Of a DNA stretch of 64,000 bases, positions 55,741 to 63,844 are shown one piece after another. Numbering within the stretch: position 1 is the first letter of the stretch; each line of letters opens with the position of its first letter. The position numbers and the translations under genes were made by a program. This DNA comes from an uncultured Alphaproteobacteria bacterium (GTDB lineage Bacteria; Pseudomonadota; Alphaproteobacteria; HIMB59), in contig CACNLH010000006.1 of the NCBI GenBank assembly GCA_902621205.1, positions 19,353 through 83,352 of the forward strand, in the 5' to 3' direction. The notes beneath the pieces were generated by a model. The model saw nothing but the letters and a program-made list of their open reading frames with translations. It was not told where the DNA came from and did not search any database.

Positions 55741-56632
55741 ATGTAATAATAAAATCTGCTTCAGCTCTTTTGAGTACCGTTAAAGACTCTAGGAGCAAAT
55801 CAACATAATTGCCAAATTTAGCTTTGCTGAGCATTTGTAAACTAGCATATTCACCACTTACTTGGTACGCACCCGTGGGAAGCAGTGTCTCCTTTTTTAT
55901 ATCTCTTATTAAATCTATTGAAGTCATACCAGGCTTAACCATTAAATAATTTGCACCTTGGGCTGCATTACTAATTGAGCTTTTAATCGCCTTTGCTTTG
56001 TCTTCAACAGGTAATTGATATGATGACCGATCAAATCCCTGTGGTGATGATTTTGCAACATCTCTAAAAGGGCCGTAAAAGTGACTTTTAAATTTTGTTG
56101 AGTAACTCATTATTTGAGAATTTGAAAAACCATTTTGAACAAATATTTTTCTCAAATATTTAGTCGTATTTTTCATCATGTCACTTGGTGCAATTATATC
56201 AGCTCCCGCCTCAAGATATGTATTTGCCGCTAATCCTAAAGAGTAATGTGTCTTATTAAGATCAATTGATTTTTTATGAGTAACTCCACAATGCCCATCA
56301 ACAGTTATTGAGCATAAGCATGTATCTATAAGTAAAACTATATCTTTTCCAAAATAATTTTTAATTCTTCTTATAACTTCATAGTGAAAGCTAAAATCCT
56401 CCGGATTTTTTTGTTTTTTATTTGGAACGATAAATAGTAGAAAATTATTGATACCTTTTTTTAAATCCTTTTCAATTGCCTTAATTATAGATGAAGATGA
56501 CCAACTCTTATTATCACCTAATCCTTTAATTTCCTTTGAATTTTTTACCTTTTGATCCACAAATAACGGTTGAATTAAAATTTTCTTTTTAAGAGATTTA
56601 GACTGATCAATAGGGAAATAATTTTTAATCAT
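55709..56632 (-). CDS. hemB: Delta-aminolevulinic acid dehydratase (porphobilinogen synthase)
   Basis: HemB of 307 residues, condenses two 5-aminolevulinates to porphobilinogen. The metal-site Cys are in DTCLCSITVDGHCG, the first catalytic Lys in MSYSTKFKSHFYGPFRD and the Schiff-base Lys in ANYLMVKPGMTSIDLI. The N-terminus is shorter and more diverged than usual: the common RPRRLR block is missing, which gives 307 instead of about 325 residues. It overlaps hemC by 4 bases and hemE by 32. Confidence 0.95.
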   Translation of the reverse strand: MIKNYFPIDQSKSLKKKILIQPLFVDQKVKNSKEIKGLGDNKSWSSSSIIKAIEKDLKKGINNFLLFIVPNKKQKNPEDFSFHYEVIRRIKNYFGKDIVLLIDTCLCSITVDGHCGVTHKKSIDLNKTHYSLGLAANTYLEAGADIIAPSDMMKNTTKYLRKIFVQNGFSNSQIMSYSTKFKSHFYGPFRDVAKSSPQGFDRSSYQLPVEDKAKAIKSSISNAAQGANYLMVKPGMTSIDLIRDIKKETLLPTGAYQVSGEYASLQMLSKAKFGNYVDLLLESLTVLKRAEADFIITYGARDIAKYL

Positions 56633-58107
56633 TTAAGTTCAAAATTTTTAAAATCATCATAAGTAAGATATACATTTAATTGATTTTTAGGAATAAATTT
56701 AGAAATTTGAAGATACGTTTGACCAGGTCCACACGAATTACGCTTATTTAGTATTTCTGGTCTTAGTTGTATAGCTAATTTAAATGCAGAGAAGCTCATC
56801 CAATAAAAACTCTCCGCTACAAATAAATTATCAATCGTATTGTCATTAATCAAAGGGACTAAACTATAGTGTGATATAACAGGGAATTTTTTATTTAGCA
56901 TATTTCCTTTATATGTAAGTTTATAAGTAGGTTTTTGATTATCTTTATAAAAATTTTCAGTTTCTCGATAATTTTCACCAAAACTATCGAGAGAAGAATT
57001 TACAAGAATGCCCATTTTACTTATTTTTTTCCAAGAACTTACGCCGGAAGTTATAAGATTTGATACACTTTTCAAAGATTTAAACTCTTTAAATTCTGAT
57101 CTTGTGGCCAAAACATTTTTATTTTTTACTGTTTTATTAAATTCATGCAAATTTCTCTGAAACATTTGATATTTTGATAAGCTTGAAGGAAATATATTTT
57201 TTACTTTTTTAACTTTTTTATTATTTAGATATTTTTTTTCTTTAAAATATTTTTTTGTTTGATTATCTTTCCCTTGTGCAAATAAAATTTTTTCATTTAG
57301 AATATTTTCAATAGTTACACCTACATCTAAATTGCAACCACCTCCCCATTTGTATAAATATTTTCTCTCTCTTTGACAATCATCTAACGAAGGTAAATGA
57401 TTAATTTTTTTCAATATTTTTTTAGTTTTTCGATCATCTCTCCTATATTCCAAAGCAATGCATCCTTGTGCTGCCGCACTAGGAAATTCAGAAATTGGTA
57501 AAATTATCTTTTCAAACTTTTTAAATTTCAATTTAAAATTTCTATAATCTTTTTTATTAATTTTTTCTCCATATTTAAAAATTCTATCTATAGCAGCTTT
57601 AGCCATAAACACCCCGTCCTCTTTTGAGGAATTTAATATTTTTTCCAGCCTAGATGGTACGTTTCCCCTAATGTCGAATGGCTTCAATTCTTCAAAGGGT
57701 AAAAACTTTCTTAATTTTTTTAAATAATATTTTCTTCTAGGAGAGGATGTCCCTATAACTAATTTTTTTTTATTTAATGAAGTCTTTTTAATAAGAATAA
57801 CATCTCTTGGATCACCTCTTTTGAGACAAATAAAAGAAGTCTTATTAAGATTTTTAACAGGAAGATCTTTGAATGAATGAACTACCACATCTGCATCTTT
57901 TAAGATTAACTTTTTTGAGAGTGAATTTGTAAATATTCCAAATCCATGTTTTTCCCAAGCTTTAGCTGACATGTCCGTGTCACCAACGCTTGATAAGTAA
58001 TGTGTATCAATTATATTTTTTTGTATTTTATTAATTTCTATTTCCGCAATGTGAGTCTGAATTTTAGCGAGAAAACTTTTTCTTGATAATAAAACAATCT
58101 TTTTCAT
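56629..58107 (-). CDS. hemC: Hydroxymethylbilane synthase with a C-terminal HemD-like extension
   Basis: First gene of the heme operon, about 492 residues. Residues 1-300 are HemC: VVHSFKDLP (catalytic Asp81), GTSSPRRKYYL, DIRGNVPSRL, FPSAAAQGCIALEYR and WGGGCNL with Cys258, the dipyrromethane-cofactor site. It assembles four porphobilinogens. The last about 180 residues (from NVLATRSE) look like a diverged uroporphyrinogen-III synthase: NVLATRSEF at the start and SCGPGQTYLQI near the end. No separate hemD is seen. The ATG at 58107 is chosen since the longer frame (58143) adds a leader not found in HemC. Confidence 0.82.
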   Translation of the reverse strand: MKKIVLLSRKSFLAKIQTHIAEIEINKIQKNIIDTHYLSSVGDTDMSAKAWEKHGFGIFTNSLSKKLILKDADVVVHSFKDLPVKNLNKTSFICLKRGDPRDVILIKKTSLNKKKLVIGTSSPRRKYYLKKLRKFLPFEELKPFDIRGNVPSRLEKILNSSKEDGVFMAKAAIDRIFKYGEKINKKDYRNFKLKFKKFEKIILPISEFPSAAAQGCIALEYRRDDRKTKKILKKINHLPSLDDCQRERKYLYKWGGGCNLDVGVTIENILNEKILFAQGKDNQTKKYFKEKKYLNNKKVKKVKNIFPSSLSKYQMFQRNLHEFNKTVKNKNVLATRSEFKEFKSLKSVSNLITSGVSSWKKISKMGILVNSSLDSFGENYRETENFYKDNQKPTYKLTYKGNMLNKKFPVISHYSLVPLINDNTIDNLFVAESFYWMSFSAFKLAIQLRPEILNKRNSCGPGQTYLQISKFIPKNQLNVYLTYDDFKNFELK

Positions 58108-58224
58108 AACCATTGATGACATTAAGAAATAACAAATAATCAACGCTAATACAATTTAAGCGAGACTTATTGGTCAATATGTACTTATTTCAAAATATGT
58201 TATAGCTAAATAACGTTTGAAATT

Positions 58225-58902
58225 ATGACACAAAAAGCAGTTTTAATTGTCGGAGCAGGATCAGGTTTAAGTGCTTCTTTGGCTAGAGCATTTAATTCAA
58301 AGGGGATGAAAATTGTACTTGCTGCCAGAAACATAGACAAACTTGACAGTTTAAAAAAAGAGATCGACGCTTTAGTTTTTAAGTGTGACTCAACGGAAAA
58401 TAAAAGTGTTCAAAATTTATTTTTGCAGACTGACTCAATTATAGGCACTCCAGAAATTGTTATCTATAATCCATCTCTTAGAATTGTAAAACCTTTTATT
58501 GAATACGATCCTGATGAAATGCTTCAATCAGTAAAAGTAAATAGTTATGGGGCTTTTCTAGTAGCGCATGAATCAGTAAAAAGAATGTTAAAAATAGGAA
58601 AAGGTAATATTTTTTTCACTGGATCATCTGCAAGTGTAAAGGGTTTTGCCAAATCTGCATCTTTTGCTATGGGAAAGTTTGGTTTGAGAGGCTTAGCACA
58701 ATCTTTGGCAAGAGAGCTGCACCCACAAAATATTCATATAGGTCATTTCGTTATAGATGGAGGAATAGGTAAAGAACCAGTTGGAAATTATCAAATGATA
58801 CACCCTGATGAAATTGCAAAACAATACCTAAATTTTTATTTACAGGATAAAAAAGCTTGGTCATGGGAAATTGAAATTAGAACAAACACTGAAAAATTTT
58901 AG
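58225..58902 (+). CDS. SDR-family protein lacking the catalytic tyrosine
   Basis: Short-chain dehydrogenase/reductase fold protein of 225 residues. The nucleotide loop is VGAGSGLSASLARAFN and the Asn-Ser region is VNSYGAFLV and FTGSSAS. The expected YxxxK is FAMGK (Phe147-Lys151), so the catalytic Tyr is replaced by Phe and normal SDR chemistry is doubtful. It ends 9 bases before an LLM-type flavin oxidoreductase and may work with it or be a non-catalytic partner. Confidence 0.8.
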   Translation: MTQKAVLIVGAGSGLSASLARAFNSKGMKIVLAARNIDKLDSLKKEIDALVFKCDSTENKSVQNLFLQTDSIIGTPEIVIYNPSLRIVKPFIEYDPDEMLQSVKVNSYGAFLVAHESVKRMLKIGKGNIFFTGSSASVKGFAKSASFAMGKFGLRGLAQSLARELHPQNIHIGHFVIDGGIGKEPVGNYQMIHPDEIAKQYLNFYLQDKKAWSWEIEIRTNTEKF

Positions 58903-58911
58903 AAGAACACC

Positions 58912-59931
58912 TTGGAAATCGGTATAGACAGTTTTGCAGATAAAAGAGAGGGCTCAGATAGTGTTAAAGCCATCAATAATGTTATTGATAGAATTATTTT
59001 TGCAGATGAAGTTGGATTAAATTCATTTGGGATAGGAGAGCATCATAGAAAAGAATTTTTAGACTCAGCACCATTTATGATATTAGCTGCAGCTGCAGCA
59101 CAAACAAAAAATATTAAGCTAATAAGTGCTGTAACTGTTTTAAGCGCAGCAGATCCTGTTCGTGTATTTCAAAACTTGTCTACTCTTGATCTGATATCCG
59201 GAGGTAGAGCAGAAATGGTAGCTGGAAGAGGATCATTTTCTGAGGCCTTTCCATTATTTGGTTTGGATTTCAAAGATTATGATGAATTGTTTATTGAAAA
59301 GCTCGGTTTGCTCTTAAAAATTAGAGAAAATGAATTTGTTAGTTGGTCTGGTAAATTTAGACCTTCGATAAATAATTTACCTATTTATCCAAGGCCTATT
59401 CAAAACCCTGTCCCAATTTGGTTAGGTGTTGGTGGCACACCTCAATCTTTTGCAAGAGCAGGTTCAATGGGCTTACCTCTAATGATTGCCATAATTGGAG
59501 GCAATACTCATCGCTTTAGGCCTTTGGTAGATATTTATCGACAGGCGGGTAAAGAAGCAGGACATCCCCCAGAAAAACTCTCCGTTGGACTTCATTCACT
59601 GGGATATGTCGCAAATAGTATGGATGAAGCAATAGATTTGTATTATGAGGGATATCATAAAATGTTCACAAAAATTGGAAAAGAGAGAGGTTGGGGCCCT
59701 GTTACGAGAGACCAATTTGACAATCAAATTGGTCCATTAGGAGCTATAGTTTTAGGCGATCCCGATCAGGTCGCTGAAAAGATTATCAGACATAGTCAAG
59801 CCCTTGGAGGTATTGATAGATTCCAATTTCAAATGGATATAGCTGATATTACCCATGAAAATTTAATCAAATCTATTGAACTGATTGGCAAAGAAGTAAT
59901 TCCTAGAATAAATAGGACAAAAAGCCCCTAA
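58912..59931 (+). CDS. LLM-class flavin-dependent oxidoreductase
   Basis: Luciferase-like monooxygenase family protein of 339 residues. Typical blocks are the opening GIDSFADKREG, the FADEVGLNSFGIGEHHRKEF segment, AVTVLSAADPVRVFQNLSTLDLISGGRAEMVAGRGSF and IWLGVGGTPQSFARAGSMGLPLMIAIIGG. It uses FMNH2/F420-like reduced flavin to oxygenate or reduce an unknown substrate. The start is TTG (58912). It follows the SDR gene and ends in a weak hairpin. Confidence 0.87.
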   Translation: MEIGIDSFADKREGSDSVKAINNVIDRIIFADEVGLNSFGIGEHHRKEFLDSAPFMILAAAAAQTKNIKLISAVTVLSAADPVRVFQNLSTLDLISGGRAEMVAGRGSFSEAFPLFGLDFKDYDELFIEKLGLLLKIRENEFVSWSGKFRPSINNLPIYPRPIQNPVPIWLGVGGTPQSFARAGSMGLPLMIAIIGGNTHRFRPLVDIYRQAGKEAGHPPEKLSVGLHSLGYVANSMDEAIDLYYEGYHKMFTKIGKERGWGPVTRDQFDNQIGPLGAIVLGDPDQVAEKIIRHSQALGGIDRFQFQMDIADITHENLIKSIELIGKEVIPRINRTKSP

Positions 59932-59942
59932 TTAGAGGCTTT
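59921..59942 (+). terminator. Weak hairpin overlapping the end of the LLM gene
   Basis: AAAGCC-CT and AG-GGCTTT pair around AATT with one mismatch. A T-rich stretch follows. The stop codon lies in the stem. It may lower read-through into hemA. Confidence 0.4.
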
Positions 59943-59994
59943 ATGCGTCTTTATTGCAGTATCTTTTAGATTAGTAAAAAATAAATTAATAATT

Positions 59995-61263
59995 GTGAAA
60001 AATCACAATTGGAAATCTAATTATCTAAGCACTCTTCAATCTGAAATTGATAAAATTAAGGATGAAGGCCACTACAGAGTATTTAACAACATAGAAAGAA
60101 AAGCCGGACAGTATCCCAAAGCTACAAGACATAGTAATGGTCAAACCGAAGAGATTGATGTCTGGTGTTCAAATGATTACTTAGGCATGAGCCAGAACAA
60201 AGAAGTTATTTCCGCAATGCAATCTGCTGCTGAAAAGTTAGGAGCGGGAAGTGGAGGAACAAGGAACATATCAGGTACTACTAATTTCCATATTCAACTC
60301 GAAAAAGAAATCGCACTCTTACATAAAAAAGAAAGAGCTCTAGCATTTAATTCTGGATATAGTGCTAATGAGTCTGCACTAAAGTCTATTATATCTGCTT
60401 TTGATAATTGTTTAGTTTTAAGTGATGAACTAAATCACGCATCACTTATAGAAGGAATTCGTACAAGTAAAAAAGAAAAAGCTATTTATCGTCATAATGA
60501 TGTAAAACACCTAAAAGACATTCTAAAGGGAGTAGATTTTTCTCGACCAAAAATTATCGTCTTGGAGTCTGTCTATTCAATGGAAGCTGATTTTGCACCA
60601 CTAGAAGACATTATTCAGGTTGCACAGGATAATGGAGCATTAATATACTTAGATGAAGTTCATGCTGTAGGTTTATACGGTCCCAATGCAGCAGGTGTAG
60701 CAGATCAAAAAGGATTATCTGAGCATATTGATATTATCAATGGAACATTGGCAAAAGCATTTGGTCTAGCTGGAGGTTACATAGCCTCGACTGAGACAAT
60801 AATTGATTTTGTTAGAAGTTTTTCAAAAGGATTTATTTTCACAACATCCATGTGCCCAGCAGTAGCTGCTGGAAGTCTAGAGAGCATTAGACAAGTAAAG
60901 AAAAACGATGAAATTCGATCTTCATTCTTTGAGAACGTAGCTTTTGTTAAAAAAGAACTACGAACCGCAGGTATTCCTTTTTTAGACTCAGGTTCACATA
61001 TAATCCCAGTATTAATTGGAGATAGCAAATTATGTAAAGAGATTAGTGATTTTCTTTTAAATGAGCACCAGGTTTATGTTCAGCCTATTAATTATCCAAC
61101 AGTCCCAAAAGGAACTGAGAGAATAAGAATAACTCCCACTCCATGTCATGATCCAGAGTCTACTGAAAAATTTGTAGAAGCTTTGAAAGATGCTTGGTTT
61201 AAATTTATGCCTCAGTTAGTTAAATTTGAAAATCAATTTACTAATAAAATCAAAGTAATTTAA
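59995..61263 (+). CDS. hemA: 5-aminolevulinate synthase
   Basis: Pyridoxal-phosphate enzyme of 422 residues that condenses glycine and succinyl-CoA to 5-aminolevulinate, the Shemin-pathway entry typical of alphaproteobacteria. Blocks are HYRVFNNIERKAGQYP, VWCSNDYLGMSQNKEV, GSGGTRNISGTTNFH, LVLSDELNHASLIEG, YLDEVHAVGLYGPNAAG and the PLP-Lys region GTLAKAFGLAGGYIA. The start is GTG. It lies close to the heme operon but on the other strand, so all heme steps fall within 9 kb. Confidence 0.97.
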   Translation: MKNHNWKSNYLSTLQSEIDKIKDEGHYRVFNNIERKAGQYPKATRHSNGQTEEIDVWCSNDYLGMSQNKEVISAMQSAAEKLGAGSGGTRNISGTTNFHIQLEKEIALLHKKERALAFNSGYSANESALKSIISAFDNCLVLSDELNHASLIEGIRTSKKEKAIYRHNDVKHLKDILKGVDFSRPKIIVLESVYSMEADFAPLEDIIQVAQDNGALIYLDEVHAVGLYGPNAAGVADQKGLSEHIDIINGTLAKAFGLAGGYIASTETIIDFVRSFSKGFIFTTSMCPAVAAGSLESIRQVKKNDEIRSSFFENVAFVKKELRTAGIPFLDSGSHIIPVLIGDSKLCKEISDFLLNEHQVYVQPINYPTVPKGTERIRITPTPCHDPESTEKFVEALKDAWFKFMPQLVKFENQFTNKIKVI

Positions 61264-61293
61264 ACGCCTTATTTGATCAATCTATACATTTGT

Positions 61294-61299
61294 TATAAA
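61294..61299 (+). promoter_or_regulatory. -10-like box just upstream of trhO
   Basis: TATAAA ends eight bases before the ATG at 61308. The predicted transcription start is at or within two bases of the start codon, implying a leaderless or nearly leaderless message. Confidence 0.45.
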
Positions 61300-61307
61300 A
61301 CATACTA

Positions 61308-62171
61308 ATGAGAGTCATTGCGTTTTATAGTTTCTTTAACGTATCCAATCCCAGATTATTAAAAGAGAGGTTAAATTTACACTTTCTTTTAAAACAAATA
61401 AAAGGTTCGATTATTGTCAGTGAGGAAGGTTTAAATGGTACAATAGCAGTCTCTTCAAAATTAGAAAAAAAAATTATCGACTATTTAATGTCTTTAGGAG
61501 TCACCAAAGAAAATATAAAAATATCAGACTTTAATGGCCAAAGAATTTTTAACGAGTTTAAAATCAAACTTAAAAAGGAAATAGTTACATCTGATTTTGG
61601 ATTAAAAATTTCAGACATTAAAAAATCTAAATTTATTGAACCAAGTGATTGGGATAAATTTGCTAATGATAAAAATGTAGAAATTCTTGATACAAGAAAT
61701 GATTATGAATTTAAAATTGGTCATTATAAAAATGCTATCAACCCTAAAATTGAAACATTTAAAGATTTCAAAAATTATATAAAGAATAACAAAGAAAAAT
61801 TTCAGAATAAAAAAGTTGGTATTTATTGTACAGGTGGTATTAGATGTGAAAAAGCAGGACCTTTAATGGAAAAATATGGTATTGAGACATATCAACTTAA
61901 AGGAGGAATATTAAAATATTTTGAAACCACATCTGCTGACTCATGGAAGGGTGAGTGCTTTGTTTTTGACTACAGAGTATCTTTGAACAAGCAACTTTCT
62001 CAAGGTACGAGTAAGCTTTGTTACGGGTGTAACATGCCTTTAACTCCAAGAGAGAGAAAATCTCCTAAATATGAAGAGGGATATTCATGTTCCATCTGTT
62101 TTGATAATATGACAGAAAAAAAGAGACGTTCTCTCAAAGATAAGCGAGAACATTGGAAAAAAGTTCTTTAA
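61308..62171 (+). CDS. trhO: tRNA uridine(34) 5-hydroxylase TrhO (YceA-like rhodanese)
   Basis: Rhodanese-domain protein of 287 residues, matching YceA/TrhO. This family makes 5-hydroxyuridine at position 34 of certain tRNAs using O2. The N-terminal domain has VSEEGLNGTIAVS, the rhodanese active loop is YCTGGIRCEKAGPLM, and the C-terminal Cys cluster (CYGCNMPL and CSICFD) is present. Oxygen dependence fits the aerobic heme genes. Confidence 0.93.
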   Translation: MRVIAFYSFFNVSNPRLLKERLNLHFLLKQIKGSIIVSEEGLNGTIAVSSKLEKKIIDYLMSLGVTKENIKISDFNGQRIFNEFKIKLKKEIVTSDFGLKISDIKKSKFIEPSDWDKFANDKNVEILDTRNDYEFKIGHYKNAINPKIETFKDFKNYIKNNKEKFQNKKVGIYCTGGIRCEKAGPLMEKYGIETYQLKGGILKYFETTSADSWKGECFVFDYRVSLNKQLSQGTSKLCYGCNMPLTPRERKSPKYEEGYSCSICFDNMTEKKRRSLKDKREHWKKVL

Positions 62172-62223
62172 TTTCATTAAATATCAATGTTGACCAAATT
62201 CAAAATTAGTTTAGTTTACGCCA

Positions 62224-62418
62224 ATGGCTAAAAAGTCTACATACCAACTTAAACAGCTAATACCTGAAGAAAAACCTGAAACCGGCACAAAATATATTGT
62301 ACGTAAACCCACTAAAGGATTGAAAGTTTCTGACAAACTTCGCCAGAGAAAGTATGACCCTGTTTTGAAACAGCATGTTTGGTTTGTAGAAAAGAAAATG
62401 CCTCCTCATAGTAAATAA
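62224..62418 (+). CDS. rpmG: 50S ribosomal protein L33
   Basis: Ribosomal protein of 64 residues with the L33 pattern GTKYIVRKPTKG then KLRQRKYDPVLKQHVWFVEKKM, as in alphaproteobacterial L33 (RKYDP...HV). It is slightly longer than the usual 55 because of extra residues at both ends. The zinc-binding Cys found in some L33 are absent, as in most alphaproteobacteria. The photolyase frame starts directly after its stop codon in the same reading frame. Confidence 0.85.
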   Translation: MAKKSTYQLKQLIPEEKPETGTKYIVRKPTKGLKVSDKLRQRKYDPVLKQHVWFVEKKMPPHSK

Positions 62419-62436
62419 TTTTGTTATTATTTTATC

Positions 62437-63843
62437 ATCGAAAATAGAACTTTATATTGGCTGAGAAGAGACTTTAGGATTACTGATAATCCCTGTCTGG
62501 AATTTATATCAAAACAAAAATCCCCAGCATTACTTGTTTATATTTATGATGACATTGAAAAGAAAGCCACTGGAGATGCTGGTCAATGGTGGTTAAATAA
62601 AACTCTTCATTTGCATTCCAAGAATTTAGAACAAAAATTTAATGTAAAGCTTATTATCACTGATGGTGAAGCGAAAAAAAATCTCTCACACCTAATTGAA
62701 AAATACAAAATTTCATCATTAATTTGGAATAGGCTCTACTCAGACCAATCTATTAAAAGAGACACTGAGATAAAGAGTTTTTTTAAAAATAAAAATATTC
62801 ATGTTGAAACTTTTAATTCACACTTACTTAATGAGCCCTGGGAAATACAAAATAACTCCGGTCAGTTCTTTAAAGTTTTTACTCCTTATTGGAAAACTGC
62901 TTTTAAAGTTTATTTGAACAAGAAATTTTCTTACCAAAAAAATTCATTAATCAAATCATTTAAACACAATGAAAAAACTAAAATCGATTTTTTATCAAAT
63001 AGAAGTTGGTATGAGAAGTTTAATAATTATTGGAGTCCAGGAGAGGATGCAGCTTTGAAAAAAATTGAGACTTACATTTCTTCTCATATAGATAAATATG
63101 ATGTAAATAGAAATAGGCCTGATTTTGATCAAACATCAAGAATATCTCCTCACTTAAGATTTGGAGAGATATCCCCGCGGGTAATAGTTGAAAAAATCCA
63201 AAATTCAAAAAAATCTAATAATGCTGTAAATACTTATTTATCAGAAATTGGCTGGCGAGAATTTTCTTATTCATTGTTGTATTATTCTGAAGATTTATCA
63301 ACTAAACCGATTAACCCAAAATTTAAAAAATTCCCATGGAGAAGTAGTAAAAAAGATTTTGCTTTATGGACTGAGGGTAAAACAGGCATACCTCTTGTAG
63401 ACGCTGCAATGAGTCAAATTTATGAAGAGGGATGGATGCATAATAGGCTTAGAATGGTTGTTGGAAGTTTTCTTGTGAAAAATTTATTATTAAACTGGAC
63501 ATTAGGTGAGCAGTATTTTCAAAAAAGTTTACTAGATTATGATGAAGCTAGTAATGCAGCTGGATGGCAGTGGATAGCAGGCTGTGGCGCAGATGCTTCC
63601 CCATATTTTCGTGTATTTAATCCTGTGCTTCAGTCAGAGAAGTTCGATCCACAGGCTCAATTTATCTTGAAGTATATTCCACAATTAAAAATATTTAATT
63701 CATCAAAAACAGTATTTGAGCCATATTTAGATAAAAAATTATTAGATAGTTTAGTTAAAGAAAAAAAATATGTTAATCCAATCGTTGATTTGAAAGAGTC
63801 CCGCAACAGAGCACTTGATGCTTATCAACAAACGAAATCATAA
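62437..63843 (+). CDS. phrB: Deoxyribodipyrimidine photolyase
   Basis: Light-driven DNA repair flavoenzyme of about 468 residues. The N-terminal antenna domain begins TLYWLRRDFRITDNPCLEF. The FAD domain has WSPGEDAALK, SRISPHLRFGEISPRVI, WREFSYSLLYY, GKTGIPLVDAAMSQIYEEGWMHNRLRMVVGSFLVKNLLLNW and QWIAGCGADASPYFRVFNP, all typical of CPD photolyase. No ATG, GTG or TTG lies in frame between the rpmG stop (62418) and the conserved N-terminus. Only ATC at 62434 or 62437 or CTG at 62461 could start it, and the TTG at 62611 would delete most of the antenna-domain start. Confidence 0.85.
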   Translation: MENRTLYWLRRDFRITDNPCLEFISKQKSPALLVYIYDDIEKKATGDAGQWWLNKTLHLHSKNLEQKFNVKLIITDGEAKKNLSHLIEKYKISSLIWNRLYSDQSIKRDTEIKSFFKNKNIHVETFNSHLLNEPWEIQNNSGQFFKVFTPYWKTAFKVYLNKKFSYQKNSLIKSFKHNEKTKIDFLSNRSWYEKFNNYWSPGEDAALKKIETYISSHIDKYDVNRNRPDFDQTSRISPHLRFGEISPRVIVEKIQNSKKSNNAVNTYLSEIGWREFSYSLLYYSEDLSTKPINPKFKKFPWRSSKKDFALWTEGKTGIPLVDAAMSQIYEEGWMHNRLRMVVGSFLVKNLLLNWTLGEQYFQKSLLDYDEASNAAGWQWIAGCGADASPYFRVFNPVLQSEKFDPQAQFILKYIPQLKIFNSSKTVFEPYLDKKLLDSLVKEKKYVNPIVDLKESRNRALDAYQQTKS

Positions 63844-63844
63844 T

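Noticed and set aside
62611..63843. Photolyase beginning at the TTG at 62611
   Set aside because: Conserved N-terminal photolyase sequence (TLYWLRRDFRITDNP) is encoded upstream in the same frame.
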